64,000 nucleotides of DNA from Neptuniibacter sp. 1_MG-2023 (GCF_030547185.1 NZ_JAUOQR010000003.1:248001-312000); one strand, 5' to 3'; positions 35,624-45,234 are shown, numbered from the stretch's first letter. Translations and numbers: made by a program. The notes: a model not told the origin generated them from the letters alone.

Positions 35624-36427
35624 ATGAAAACGATACCATCTTTGGGAATGGGGACCTTCCGACTGGAAGGAGAAGTGGCTTACAACGCTGTTAAAATGGC
35701 GTTGGAAACAGGCTATCGTCATATTGATACGGCGCAGATCTACGGTAACGAAGCTGAAGTAGGTCAGGCGATTGCCGACAGTGGTTTGGCTCGGGATGAG
35801 TTTTTTCTGACCACTAAGGTTTGGCTAGACAACCTAGGAATGGAGGTCTTCAAATCCAGTGTTGAAGAAAGTCTTCGCAAGCTGCAGGTCGAAGCGGTTG
35901 ATCTACTGTTGATTCATTGGCCGGATGTCAGTGGCAAAGTTGAAATGGACAGCTACCTTGAGCAACTGCTTGAAGTACAACGGAAAGGACTGACTCGATT
36001 GATTGGTGTATCCAATTTTACGAATGCACAACTGGACGAAGCTGTTGAGATTCTGGGTGCTGATGCGATTTTTACTAACCAGGTTGAAGTTCATCCTTAC
36101 CTGCAAAACCGCCGCGTTATTGATCATTGCCAAGCAAAAGGCATTCAGGTGACCGGCTTTATGCCGCTGGCCGTTGGCAAGGTAATGCAGGACAAAGTAC
36201 TACAGGCTATTGCGGCCACTCATAACGTGACTGTGGCTGAGGTCGTACTGGCTTGGCAGCTACAGCAGAACCTTGTCACCATTCCATCATCCACCAAACG
36301 CGTGAACCTAGAAACCAACTTGAAATCTGTAGAGCTTGTTTTGAGCGATGACGAGATGGCGAAAATTGCCCTCTTGGATAAAGGTGAACGTATTGCCAAC
36401 CCTGAATTTTCCCCAGAGTGGGATTAA
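35624..36427 (+). CDS. dkgB: Aldo/keto reductase, DkgB-like (2,5-diketo-D-gluconate reductase B)
   Basis: 267 aa, exactly the E. coli DkgB length, with the same ends (MGTFRLEGEVAY... and a C-terminal PEWD). The catalytic tetrad is visible as Asp35, Tyr40, Lys65 and His98. NADPH-binding residues are in IPSSTKRVNLETNLK. DkgB reduces 2,5-diketogluconate but also methylglyoxal and other aldehydes, and the context favours an aldehyde-detoxifying role. It is tightly spaced (17 and 18 bases) with its neighbours. Confidence 0.87.
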   Translation: MKTIPSLGMGTFRLEGEVAYNAVKMALETGYRHIDTAQIYGNEAEVGQAIADSGLARDEFFLTTKVWLDNLGMEVFKSSVEESLRKLQVEAVDLLLIHWPDVSGKVEMDSYLEQLLEVQRKGLTRLIGVSNFTNAQLDEAVEILGADAIFTNQVEVHPYLQNRRVIDHCQAKGIQVTGFMPLAVGKVMQDKVLQAIAATHNVTVAEVVLAWQLQQNLVTIPSSTKRVNLETNLKSVELVLSDDEMAKIALLDKGERIANPEFSPEWD

Positions 36428-36445
36428 GTAGGAGATAAACTAAGT

Positions 36446-37420
36446 ATGAGTACCATTGAGCCATTGCCGGAACAGATGAAAGCTTGGGTTTGGTCTAAGG
36501 AGGCTCGTGTGATCAGCTTATCAGATCAGGCCGTTCCGACATTGGCTCAGCACGATGTCTTGATTATGAACAAGGCGGTTGGACTGAATCCCGTCGACTG
36601 GAAGTTTATTGAGACCGATTTGGGTGATCGCTGGTCGCATGGGCATATTCCTGGCGTAGATGGTGCAGGAGTTGTGATCGCGGTTGGTGATGCGTCCAAT
36701 CAGCATTGGTTGGGAGCCGCTGTGTGCTATCACCAGTCACTATACCGTAGCGGTAGCTTTGCCGAATACACGGCAATTGATGCCCGTACCCTGATTCGTT
36801 TACCGAAGCAAATGACTTGGATGGGCGCTGCAGCATTCCCTTGTCCAGTGATGACTGCTTGGCAGGCTATCGAAAAGGTACCAGTCCAGCAGGGAGTAGA
36901 TATTCTGATTACCGGCGCTGGGGGGGCCGTTGGACGTATATTGGTTCAATTGGCGCGTGCACGTGGCTTCAAGGTGACGGCGCAAGCATCGCGTAAACGC
37001 CACAGCGAATTGTCTGAATTGGGGGCGGATTTATGTATCGAGTCGACAGAGCAACTGGCGCAGCCCTTCTATGCGATCTTCGATACTGTCAGTGCTGAGC
37101 ATGCGGAGCGGCTGGCTTCAGGTGTGGAGGCCAACGGGCATCTGGTCTGCATTATGGGGCGGCTGGAAAAGGCGGCTGTACCGGTATTTTCCACTGCTAT
37201 ATCCCAGCATGAAGTGGCGCTTAATGCTTTGCATGGCACAGGTTCAGTTGTACAGTGGCAACGTTTTACTCAGATGGGTGAAAAGCTGCTCAATCAGTTT
37301 TATCAGGGTGAGCTTAAAGGGCCTGATATTCATGTAGTTAAATTCGATCAGTTGGCAGAGGCGTTGCGGGAGTTTAAGAGCAATCGTAAGGCCCTCAAAT
37401 ACACTATTGAACTGGCATAG
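36446..37420 (+). CDS. Medium-chain dehydrogenase/reductase (quinone reductase-like)
   Basis: 324 aa MDR protein. A GroES-like domain (about 8-130) contains NPVDWKFIE and PGVDGAGVV, and a Rossmann domain contains ILITGAGGAVGRILVQLARA. The zinc-ligand cysteines and histidine of true alcohol dehydrogenases are not evident, so it is probably a zinc-independent NADPH enone or quinone reductase. It follows the dkgB-like gene by 18 bases. Confidence 0.83.
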   Translation: MSTIEPLPEQMKAWVWSKEARVISLSDQAVPTLAQHDVLIMNKAVGLNPVDWKFIETDLGDRWSHGHIPGVDGAGVVIAVGDASNQHWLGAAVCYHQSLYRSGSFAEYTAIDARTLIRLPKQMTWMGAAAFPCPVMTAWQAIEKVPVQQGVDILITGAGGAVGRILVQLARARGFKVTAQASRKRHSELSELGADLCIESTEQLAQPFYAIFDTVSAEHAERLASGVEANGHLVCIMGRLEKAAVPVFSTAISQHEVALNALHGTGSVVQWQRFTQMGEKLLNQFYQGELKGPDIHVVKFDQLAEALREFKSNRKALKYTIELA

Positions 37421-37486
37421 GAACGCTTTTCTGTTCTATTTTATAACGGTTCTAAGGTGGATCAGGCGCACGGGGCAACTGGGGTT

Positions 37487-37495
37487 TGATATAAT
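37487..37495 (+). promoter_or_regulatory. Extended -10 promoter candidate before the OYE gene
   Basis: TGATATAAT (37487-37495) is a perfect extended -10 element (TGn followed by TATAAT), 70 bases before the ATG, without a good -35. The 144-base gap after the MDR gene and this element suggest the OYE gene can be transcribed separately. Confidence 0.5.
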
Positions 37496-37564
37496 GCCCA
37501 TGTGCTTTATTTATCAGCTTTTAACCTCAAGGCTTAATGCAAAAATCTAATAGCGAGGATTAAT

Positions 37565-38647
37565 ATGGCAGATCTTTTTACACCGGTTCAGCTCGGTGCT
37601 CTAACACTGGATAATCGTGTACTGATGGCGCCTTTGACGCGTACTCGCGCTGATGCAGACCATGTTCCCACTGATCTTATGGTCGAACACTATGCCCAGC
37701 GTGCTTCAGCGGGCTTGATCATTGCCGAAGCCACCATGGCAATGGAAGGTAACTCGGCATTTTGGCGTGAACCTGGTATCTACTCCGAGGCTCAGGTTTC
37801 TGGCTGGAAGAAAGTCACTGACGCCGTACATGCCAAGGGTGGCAAAATTTTCTTGCAGATCTGGCATGGCGGTCGCGCTTGCCATCCCTTGCTGAATGAA
37901 GGTCGTGTACCGGTCGCGCCGAGTGCTATGGCTATCACCAATGATGAAGTTCACACGCCAGAAGGGAAGAAGGCTTATACCGTCCCCCGTGAACTGGGTG
38001 ATGAAGAGATTCCGGCCATTATCGAAGGTTTTCAAGTGGCAGCGGAAAATGCTAAGAGAGCCGGTTTTGATGGTGTTGAAGTACACGGCGCGAATGGTTA
38101 TTTACTGGATGAGTTCTTGCGTGATGGCGCCAACCACCGTAAAGGTCCTTATGGTGGCCCGATCGAAAATCGTGCTCGTTTGCTGCTAGAAGTTCTAGAC
38201 GTTGTAACTCAAGTTTGGGGCAGCGACTGTGTTGGTGTGCGTCTGTCGCCGTTGAATAGCTTCAACAGCATGAAAGACAGTGACCCAATTGCGCTGGTTA
38301 CTTGGTTGGCCAAGCGCCTAAATGACTTTGATCTGGCATATTTACACCTTATGCGTGCTGATTTCCTTGGTGAACAGCAGGCCGACGTGGTGACGCCTGT
38401 ACGTGAATACTACCGCGGCCATTTGATGCTGAATATGGGCTATACCGGTGTCGAAGCCAACACTGTTATCGCTTCAGGTCAAGCCGATAGTATCGCGTTT
38501 GGTGTGCCCTTTATCGCCAATCCTGATCTGCCGGAGCGTTTGCGGAATGATGTAGAACTGAATCAGGCAGACCCTGCTACTTTTTATACTCAGGGCCCCG
38601 AAGGCTATATTGACTATCCGATTATCAGTGAATTGGCAAACGCCTGA
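37565..38647 (+). CDS. nemA: Old Yellow Enzyme family alkene reductase (NemA-like)
   Basis: 360 aa FMN-dependent TIM barrel that reduces activated double bonds such as N-ethylmaleimide, and nitro compounds. It starts LFTPVQLGALTLDNRVLMAP. QIWHGGRACHP (about 101-111), VEVHGANGYLLDEFLRDGAN with the substrate-binding His/Asn pair, and GPYGGPIENRARLLLE are intact. The C-terminal GVPFIANPDLPERL provides the flavin phosphate site. In E. coli nemA belongs to an electrophile-detoxification unit. The symbol is by similarity; other OYE names are possible. Confidence 0.88.
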   Translation: MADLFTPVQLGALTLDNRVLMAPLTRTRADADHVPTDLMVEHYAQRASAGLIIAEATMAMEGNSAFWREPGIYSEAQVSGWKKVTDAVHAKGGKIFLQIWHGGRACHPLLNEGRVPVAPSAMAITNDEVHTPEGKKAYTVPRELGDEEIPAIIEGFQVAAENAKRAGFDGVEVHGANGYLLDEFLRDGANHRKGPYGGPIENRARLLLEVLDVVTQVWGSDCVGVRLSPLNSFNSMKDSDPIALVTWLAKRLNDFDLAYLHLMRADFLGEQQADVVTPVREYYRGHLMLNMGYTGVEANTVIASGQADSIAFGVPFIANPDLPERLRNDVELNQADPATFYTQGPEGYIDYPIISELANA

Positions 38648-38698
38648 GGCCGGTGCGGAGGTCTTTAGCCCCCCAGCTTATAGGAGAGATGAATTTAG

Positions 38699-39019
38699 AT
38701 GATCCATGTTATCGCCACAATAAAAACAAACCAAGGGTGCAAAAATAAAGTGCTGGAAGCGTTGCTCGCAATTCAACCTAAAGTGCTTTTGGAAGAGGGT
38801 TGTCACCAGTATGAGCCACTGGATGATGTGCAAAGCGAACTGCCTAGGCAAGTGTCGTTTCGATCAGACACTATAGTGCTTATAGAACAGTGGGAATCTG
38901 TTGAGAATCTTAAAACTCATCTAGCAACACCTCTTTTGAAACAGTATCAGAAAATGGTGGGAGACTGGGTGCAGAACGTCAGTTTACAAGTTTTAAAAAG
39001 CGTCGATAAATTATTGTAG
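38699..39019 (+). CDS. ABM-domain protein, putative quinol monooxygenase
   Basis: 106 aa antibiotic-biosynthesis-monooxygenase fold (dimeric alpha-beta barrel). Visible are MIHVIATIKTNQGCKNKV, LLEEGCHQYEP and VLIEQWESVENLKTHL, matching YgiN-like quinol monooxygenases. It follows the OYE gene by 51 bases and is probably co-transcribed; its codon usage looks more like the core genome than the OYE gene's does. Activity is inferred only from fold and context. Confidence 0.78.
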   Translation: MIHVIATIKTNQGCKNKVLEALLAIQPKVLLEEGCHQYEPLDDVQSELPRQVSFRSDTIVLIEQWESVENLKTHLATPLLKQYQKMVGDWVQNVSLQVLKSVDKLL

Positions 39020-39510
39020 TTTTTTAAGGGGATTGACGGTTTAAAGCAGTAGGTGTTGAATCTTTGGAGGTTTTTTGCTGCTATTTTAGCAAATAATAAT
39101 ATGACATGGGTTCTAGCTCTATTGCTGCCTGTCGACCTATACTGCTTATGCTTTACTTGTTTCTTTTTTTGGGGTGGAGTGATTTGTTGCTCGTCTTGAC
39201 GATGTTAAAGAAATAACTTTTAATCCCCTCCAATACTCGGTATCCCGGCCAACGGCAACTACAACACATCATGTGTGTAAGTCGACAGACGATCATCGTT
39301 TTTTGTAGCAAGGAGTGTGTGGTTTAGCCCTAGTTGTTCATGAGCGGGGCGTTAATGGTAACCAATTAAATAATCATTGATTGTTTATAAAGTCCAGATC
39401 AGCGAAAATAGCCGCCAATTACGATTAACATAATGGATGTCACACGCAAGGCGCCAAAAAGGGGCTTTCTCAATGTGTACCGCTCCGGTCTAAACTAAAA
39501 GAATTTATTA
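39020..39510. other. Intergenic region before prfC
   Basis: About 490 bases. A weak hairpin TTGCT-AGCAA occurs just after the ABM gene. A 36-codon frame (from 39101) encoding a hydrophobic peptide has no adjacent ribosome binding site. I see no RNA gene. The prfC promoter must lie in the downstream half. Confidence 0.4.
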
Positions 39511-41097
39511 ATGGCTGATCAGCATTTTCTCGATGAAGTAAACAAACGCAGAACCTTCGCTATTATCTCGCATCCTGATGCGGGTAAAACGACGATTACT
39601 GAAAAGTTGTTGTTGTTCGGACAGCTTATTCAGCAAGCGGGTACGGTTAAAGGTAAAAAAAGTGATCGCCATGCTACCTCTGACTGGATGTCTATGGAGC
39701 AGGAACGTGGTATTTCTATCACCTCCTCTGTTATGCAGTTTCCCTATAATGGGCGCATGGTTAACCTGCTGGATACGCCGGGCCACGAGGACTTTTCAGA
39801 AGATACCTATCGTACATTAACGGCTGTAGATTCAGCGTTAATGGTAGTGGATGGGGCTAAAGGTGTTGAGGCGCGAACCATTAAGTTGATGGATGTTTGT
39901 CGTCTGCGAGATACACCAATTTTTTCGTTTGTGAACAAAGTTGACCGTGAGATTCGTGATCCAATTGATCTGTTGGATGAGATCGAAGAGGTGCTTAAGA
40001 TTGAATCAGCGCCGATCACATGGCCAATAGAAGTCGGGCCTCGTTTTAAAGGAATCTATAACCTTTATACCGATACCATCCATGTCTTTACTCCGGGTCA
40101 AGGCAATACTATTCCTGATGATATTCGTATAGAGGGTTTAGAGAGTGATGAAGCTAAAACGTTGTTAGGTGAGCTTTATGATGACTTTCTTGAAGAGATT
40201 GAACTCGTTCGTGGGGCAACTCATCAATATGATCAAGAGGCGTTTTTAGCGGGTAAGCTGACCCCAGTATTTTTTGGTACAGCTTTGGCTAACTTTGGTG
40301 TGCGTGAAATGTTGAATGATTTTGTGAAGTGGGCGCCAGCGCCGATTGCACGATCTACCATTACACGCCCTGTTGATCCTGCAGAAGATAAGTTCAGCGG
40401 TTTTATCTTTAAAATTCAGGCGAATATGGATCCAAAACATCGTGACCGTATCGCCTTTATGCGTATCTGCTCTGGTAAATATACTAAGGGTATGAAAATG
40501 CGCCATAGTCGTATCAATAAAGATGTCAAAATTGCCGATGCGGTAACCTTTATAGCGGGTGACCGTGAAAACGTTGAAGAGGCGTGGTCAGGCGATATCA
40601 TTGGTTTGCATAACCATGGAACGATCCAGATCGGTGATACATTTACTGCGGGCGAGGATCTGAAATTTACCGGTATTCCTCATTTCGCGCCAGAGATGTT
40701 TCGTCGTGTGCGTCCTTTAGATCCTCTTAAAATGAAGCAGCTGCAGAAAGGCTTGCAGCAGCTATCCGAAGAGGGGGCTGTGCAGCTTTTTCAGCCGTTT
40801 AAAAACAACGACCTTATTTTAGGGGCCGTTGGTCAATTGCAGTTTGATGTTGTTGTTTTCCGCTTAAAGGATGAATACAAAGTCGACTGTAAGTATGAGC
40901 CTATTAGTGTTCAAACTGCGCGTTGGGCTGACTGTGAAGATGAAAAAATTCTGGCAGAGTTCCAGAAGAAAAATCATGATAACTTGGCGCTTGATGGTAG
41001 TGGTTTGTTGACCTATCTTGCACCGACACGGGTTAATTTAAGTTTGGCTGAAGAGCGCTGGCCGGATGTTGCTTTTAGAGCAACGCGCGAACACTGA
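39511..41097 (+). CDS. prfC: Peptide chain release factor 3
   Basis: 528 aa translational GTPase that removes RF1/RF2 after peptide release. The G1 motif [15 protein letters not shown] (about 16-30), switch [16 protein letters not shown] for guanine recognition and the RF3-specific C-terminal domain are all present. Length matches E. coli RF3 (529 aa). It marks the return to core genes after the accessory region. Confidence 0.97.
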   Translation: MADQHFLDEVNKRRTFAIISHPDAGKTTITEKLLLFGQLIQQAGTVKGKKSDRHATSDWMSMEQERGISITSSVMQFPYNGRMVNLLDTPGHEDFSEDTYRTLTAVDSALMVVDGAKGVEARTIKLMDVCRLRDTPIFSFVNKVDREIRDPIDLLDEIEEVLKIESAPITWPIEVGPRFKGIYNLYTDTIHVFTPGQGNTIPDDIRIEGLESDEAKTLLGELYDDFLEEIELVRGATHQYDQEAFLAGKLTPVFFGTALANFGVREMLNDFVKWAPAPIARSTITRPVDPAEDKFSGFIFKIQANMDPKHRDRIAFMRICSGKYTKGMKMRHSRINKDVKIADAVTFIAGDRENVEEAWSGDIIGLHNHGTIQIGDTFTAGEDLKFTGIPHFAPEMFRRVRPLDPLKMKQLQKGLQQLSEEGAVQLFQPFKNNDLILGAVGQLQFDVVVFRLKDEYKVDCKYEPISVQTARWADCEDEKILAEFQKKNHDNLALDGSGLLTYLAPTRVNLSLAEERWPDVAFRATREH

Positions 41098-41114
41098 TTG
41101 TTTCGTAGTTTGTA

Positions 41115-41145
41115 AAGGCTTGGCGTAAACTTGCGTCCAAGCCTT
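41115..41145. terminator. Hairpin between prfC and tatD-like gene
   Basis: AAGGCTTGG (41115-41123) pairs perfectly with CCAAGCCTT (41137-41145) around a 13-base loop. No T-run follows, so it may be a weak terminator or a transcript-stabilising hairpin. Confidence 0.4.
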
Positions 41146-41165
41146 CCTCCTATTACTCTGCTTTG

Positions 41166-41963
41166 ATGCAGCTTATTGATACCCATTGTCATATCGATTT
41201 CCCACAGTTTGAGTCGTCTCGAACTGAGGTGTTAACGCGTGCCGCTGAAGCGGGTATCCGTCATATTATTGTTCCTGGTGTTAATGCGGCGGGTTGGGGT
41301 GGTATTGAAGCCTTATTTTTAGCCCATTGTAAGAATAGGCCTCGTCTTCATATGGCGCTAGGATTGCACCCTTGTTTCCTTCATGGACACCAGTCTCAAG
41401 ATCTTGAGCAGTTGGAACAACTGTTATCGTCTAAACCTGTATGCGCTGTTGGTGAAATAGGCCTGGATCTCTTTATCCCGCAGGCGGATCTGGATGAACA
41501 ACTCAGATTTTTAAAACCCCAGTTGGCGCTGGCTGAAAAGTATCAGCTTCCTGTTTTATTACATGTTAGAAAGGCCCACGATCAGATGCTTAAGCAGCTT
41601 AGGTTATTTAAGCTTACTCGAGGTGGGATTGTGCATGCTTTTTCCGGGAGTGAGCAGCAGGCTCATCAGTATATTGAACTTGGGTTTAAGTTAGGACTTG
41701 GTGGGACTGTGACTTATGAGCGTGCACAGAAATTAAGACGTACAGTGCAAGCTATAGCGGTAGAACATTTTGTTTTAGAGACTGATGCGCCGGATATGCC
41801 GTTGAGTGGCTATCAAGGTAAGCCTAATGAGCCTTGTCGAGTATTGGATGTTGCCAAGGTCGTTGCGGATCTGAAGGACTGTACGCTAGAGGAGGTTGCT
41901 GCAATCACCTCTCAGCAGGCGTTGCAGCTTTTTAATATAGATCAGTCAAGCGTTGTCGATTAA
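41166..41963 (+). CDS. TatD family metal-dependent hydrolase (YjjV-like)
   Basis: 265 aa TIM-barrel deoxyribonuclease-like hydrolase. Metal ligands are in the N-terminal DTHCHIDF, AVGEIGLD, a HVRKAHDQ strand, GIVHAFSGS and LETDAPDMPL. YjjV-type members are encoded near prfC in enterobacteria, which supports the subgroup. The ATG at 41166 is preferred over an adjacent in-frame TTG. It is convergent with the lipoprotein gene, with the stops overlapping by 4 bases. Confidence 0.87.
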   Translation: MQLIDTHCHIDFPQFESSRTEVLTRAAEAGIRHIIVPGVNAAGWGGIEALFLAHCKNRPRLHMALGLHPCFLHGHQSQDLEQLEQLLSSKPVCAVGEIGLDLFIPQADLDEQLRFLKPQLALAEKYQLPVLLHVRKAHDQMLKQLRLFKLTRGGIVHAFSGSEQQAHQYIELGFKLGLGGTVTYERAQKLRRTVQAIAVEHFVLETDAPDMPLSGYQGKPNEPCRVLDVAKVVADLKDCTLEEVAAITSQQALQLFNIDQSSVVD

Positions 41964-42370
41964 CTGCCAGAGTCAAATAGATCGTTTAGGATGCTGGAGA
42001 GTGTGTTCCAGACTAGATCAGTCGTGTCGTTTTTAGGTACTTTAAAAAATCGACCCTCATTGCCCACGGGTGTTGCTTTATAACTCCCATCGTTGGGGTT
42101 CATGATCATCAACATTAAGGATACCGGATAATTCGGGCCTTTGACTTCTTGGTTGTAAGCCTTTTCGATGGGATACAGTTCGCCACGAGAGGAAACAACC
42201 TTAGTCATATCTTTGCAGCGTTTACTGTCCCCTTCACAAAAGAATCGGTATTTAGTATCGATCAAGTAATAGCTAGTATCTGTTTCAGCTTGGAAATCCG
42301 GTGTTATAGCATCCATATTAATACAGCCATTAAGACCTATGATTGCTATTAGGGTGATGAAAAAACGCAT
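41960..42370 (-). CDS. Predicted lipoprotein of unknown function
   Basis: 136 aa with a lipoprotein signal peptide MRFFITLIAIIGLNGC; Cys16 would be acylated. The mature part is mixed alpha/beta with two cysteines (FFCEGDSKRCKD) and no domain I recognise. It is 24 bases downstream of fabY on the same strand and may be co-transcribed. Outer-membrane anchoring is likely since Ile rather than Asp follows as the second residue. Confidence 0.65.
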   Translation of the reverse strand: MRFFITLIAIIGLNGCINMDAITPDFQAETDTSYYLIDTKYRFFCEGDSKRCKDMTKVVSSRGELYPIEKAYNQEVKGPNYPVSLMLMIMNPNDGSYKATPVGNEGRFFKVPKNDTTDLVWNTLSSILNDLFDSGS

Positions 42371-42394
42371 CGCCAGTTCCTTATAAATTATTAG

Positions 42395-44305
42395 TTAGCA
42401 GATATCGTCAAAAGGGTTATCAATATCCAAGTTAATAGGATTGCTGTAACCCGGCATAGTGATCTGTTTATCACTAATGCTAAGGTCTTCGCCCTGAAGG
42501 ACATTATGATCATACAAATAGATCGGCTTAGCGTCTCCATGAAGAGAGGCTTGGTCGTATGCAGTAGCTGCCATACGCGTTTTGTCGAGTTTTGTTTGGT
42601 AAGCCAATAGCTGAGATTTGCTGTAGCGCTTGTTCAGCATGTTACTTACAATGTGAGGGGCGAGCACAGGTGCAGATGCGTTATTGCCACCAAAACCTTT
42701 TGAATTTAAGAAAACGGTATCCACTCCTTGGCTTCCAACCTCAATATGCTGGTTGCTCAAGAATAGATTACTTTGATGTACATCGCTGGCGAATTCATCT
42801 GTAGTTAAAATACCGGGAATGTAGCCGTACTTCCAAGTACCTAAAGATAAGCTAAGCTGGTCTCCTCCGGCGGTGCCTTGAGAGTGTCCAATATAGGATT
42901 TAATAGCAGCAACCGGCCAGTTTTGTATGCCAAAGGCTTTTGCCGTTTCGTTAATCACATGGGATTCAGTCACGCGATTTTGTGGTGTACTAGTACCGTG
43001 AGCTTGGACAAAGCTCCTTTGCTGTAAGGACTCTTCGCCAAGCATTTTTCGAACAAGGGCTGCGGATTTGGCTAAAGTGATGTAATTGCCAATACCTGGT
43101 GCGGAGATCGATTTTTTATGTCCATCCGCGCTTACAAATACTTCTGGAACTGCGCCATATATTTCCGCGCCTAATTCAATGGCTAAATCATCGCTCATCA
43201 AAAGAACAAATTGGCTGCTTTCACCTATAGTGAAACCGCAGTTATTGCCGAATGGACGGCAGGCTTTGCGGTAATCATCAGCTGTGAGTTCTGATAGATT
43301 GTCGAGTGCTAAAAGATCTTTGTCTTCCGCGAGTGCTCCCATGGCTTTGAAGCCTTCAATGACTTCTGGGATTACTGGCGCGTCACTCCCGCCCACGAGG
43401 ACGACTTTACGGCGTCCTGAGCGAATATCATTGACGCCGCTGCGAAGGTTGTAGAGAAACGTTGCACAAGCACCTAGTGCGCCTCCAGTGGTGCCTACAT
43501 TGCCTAAGATGTAGGCATTAACAAAATCGGCAGGCATCTGTGCATAGCCTAATGGCATCTGTTTGGATGTTGTGCGCTTCCCTATAGCAGGGAACTTTGT
43601 AAGTCCGCCAAAACCAAAATCATCAAGCTGGCCTATAGAGTTACTGGCATAAACCGCAATCTGATCCGGTGCAACGCTGTTGGCTATCGTTTCGAAAGGG
43701 ATGCCTGTCGAAGAGAGCGCATCGGATGCTGCAAAAACAGTCATCTGAAGGTTGCGAGGATGGTTGCGCGATTGGTAAAGCTTGCCTGGTTCGAAGCCTG
43801 AAGGTAACTGACCGGCAGACTGGACAGGGGCAACTTTGTTATCGGGTAAGATAACATCCATTTTTGATGAAACATGGATGTCGAACTGCCCAGGTGCGGT
43901 TTCAGTGACTGACCAATTAGAAGGTATCTCTAATGGCATCTGTCTTTTGCGGAGGTGGAATCTGAGTGATCCATCTCCGCAATTTAGAGTGGCAGCTTTG
44001 TTAAACATAACGTGGTTTACATCAAAGCTACTTTTTTCAATTCGGCGAATTAAAGTGCTATCAAGCAACTGTTTTTGCAGATCTTTGATTAATTCGGTCG
44101 CATTGCACTCAATGCCATCCTGATTTTTATATTTTCCATCAGATGATGTGGCAAGACCTGTCAATATAGCTAGGTCCGTGAGTGTCTCTTGGCGCGAATG
44201 CTCGTCGAGTTTCTCTATAATTAATCGGCGATATGCATGGTGAAAAGAAGCGCGCCCAGCAGGGTTTATACCACCAAAACCAACAATGACAGGAAGCTGG
44301 GACAA
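42395..44305 (-). CDS. fabY: Beta-ketoacyl-ACP synthase FabY
   Basis: 636 aa, much longer than FabB/FabF and matching Pseudomonas aeruginosa FabY (about 634 aa), with the same start (MS.LPVIVGFGG.N.AGR.SFHH). The catalytic triad is visible as Cys280 (GALGACATFLYN), His436 (VQAHGTSTPQNR) and His474 (SYIGHSQGT). FabY condenses acetyl-CoA with malonyl-ACP to start fatty acid synthesis in pseudomonads, replacing FabH. No other fab genes are adjacent. Whether a fabH also exists cannot be seen here. Confidence 0.92.
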   Translation of the reverse strand: MSQLPVIVGFGGINPAGRASFHHAYRRLIIEKLDEHSRQETLTDLAILTGLATSSDGKYKNQDGIECNATELIKDLQKQLLDSTLIRRIEKSSFDVNHVMFNKAATLNCGDGSLRFHLRKRQMPLEIPSNWSVTETAPGQFDIHVSSKMDVILPDNKVAPVQSAGQLPSGFEPGKLYQSRNHPRNLQMTVFAASDALSSTGIPFETIANSVAPDQIAVYASNSIGQLDDFGFGGLTKFPAIGKRTTSKQMPLGYAQMPADFVNAYILGNVGTTGGALGACATFLYNLRSGVNDIRSGRRKVVLVGGSDAPVIPEVIEGFKAMGALAEDKDLLALDNLSELTADDYRKACRPFGNNCGFTIGESSQFVLLMSDDLAIELGAEIYGAVPEVFVSADGHKKSISAPGIGNYITLAKSAALVRKMLGEESLQQRSFVQAHGTSTPQNRVTESHVINETAKAFGIQNWPVAAIKSYIGHSQGTAGGDQLSLSLGTWKYGYIPGILTTDEFASDVHQSNLFLSNQHIEVGSQGVDTVFLNSKGFGGNNASAPVLAPHIVSNMLNKRYSKSQLLAYQTKLDKTRMAATAYDQASLHGDAKPIYLYDHNVLQGEDLSISDKQITMPGYSNPINLDIDNPFDDIC

Positions 44306-44523
44306 TTGAATCTCCTAAAAACGAGTACTACGTAAAATTAACTTATGTTCAATACAGTGAGTGGAGTTTATATGAAACTGCATTGTTGGAACAATACGAT
44401 TATTTTATCGGTGTTTCGCATGACTGACTAGCGGCAAGTTAGTATTTATCTATTTTTTAGTCAGTGTTTATTCAGCCATAGTAGAGTTATTATGGTGCAA
44501 TAGTCATTTCTTTGGAGTTAGTT

Positions 44524-45183
44524 ATGAAAAAACTGTTCGCAGTTTGTGTTGCCGGCGTTCTGTTGGGTGGGTGTCAAACAATCGATCCATATACAGGAGA
44601 GGAGAAAGTAGGAGGCACAACTAAAGGCGCAGGTATAGGTGCTATTGCCGGTGCTGTGCTGGGTGCAGCTGTTTCCAGTAAATCTGATCGTGGTAAAGGT
44701 GCTTTAACAGGTGCTTTGGTGGGTGGCGCTGTTGGTGGTGGTATTGGTTACTACATGGATCAACAGGAGGCACTTCTGCGTCAAGAGCTGCAAGGTACTG
44801 GGGTTCAAGTTGAGCGTATTGGTGATTCAATTCGTTTGATTATGCCAGGGAACATTACGTTTGCGCTTAATTCTGATCAGATAGCGAATAATTTTTATCC
44901 CGTTTTAGATTCTGTTGTAAAAGTCTTAGTTAAGTTTGATAAAACTGAGATGAATGTGGATGGCTTTACTGATAGTACAGGGTCATTTGAGTATAACCAG
45001 CAGTTGTCTGAGCGACGTGCGGCCCGTGTAGCTGACTACTTGGCGAGCTCGGGTATCTCTCGTCTTAGAGTGAATGCGCGTGGTTTTGGTGAGCGTTACC
45101 CCGTAGCAGATAACACTACTGAAGCCGGCCGTTCTCAAAACCGCCGTGTTGAAATTAATATCAGTGGTACGCGTACGGACTAA
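44524..45183 (+). CDS. OmpA family lipoprotein with glycine zipper (YiaD-like)
   Basis: 219 aa. The lipoprotein signal ends LLGGC (Cys17). A glycine-zipper segment (about 35-75: GAGIGAIAGAVLGAAV and GALVGGAVGGGIGYYMD) is followed by an OmpA peptidoglycan-binding domain (about 105-215) with DGFTDSTGS, QQLSERRAARVADYL and GRSQNRRVEI. It probably links the outer membrane to peptidoglycan. The ATG at 44524 has GGAGTTAGTT before it; a TTG further upstream is ignored. A hairpin follows the stop. Confidence 0.9.
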   Translation: MKKLFAVCVAGVLLGGCQTIDPYTGEEKVGGTTKGAGIGAIAGAVLGAAVSSKSDRGKGALTGALVGGAVGGGIGYYMDQQEALLRQELQGTGVQVERIGDSIRLIMPGNITFALNSDQIANNFYPVLDSVVKVLVKFDKTEMNVDGFTDSTGSFEYNQQLSERRAARVADYLASSGISRLRVNARGFGERYPVADNTTEAGRSQNRRVEINISGTRTD

Positions 45184-45193
45184 GTTAAATGAT

Positions 45194-45226
45194 GACTCCC
45201 TTGTATTGGCAGGGGAGTCGTTCTTT
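45194..45226 (+). terminator. Terminator-like hairpin after the OmpA-like gene
   Basis: GACTCCC (45194-45200) pairs with GGGAGTC (45213-45219) and is followed by GTTCTTT. It lies between convergent genes, 10 bases after the stop codon. Confidence 0.55.
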
Positions 45227-45234
45227 AGGTGTGA

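Noticed and set aside
20204-39019. Mobile element carrying the accessory region
   Set aside because: No transposase, integrase or flanking repeats were seen within the window; gene content alone suggests transfer.
39101-39212. 36-codon hydrophobic frame before prfC
   Set aside because: The only GGAGG is about 30 bases from the start, and no family is recognisable.
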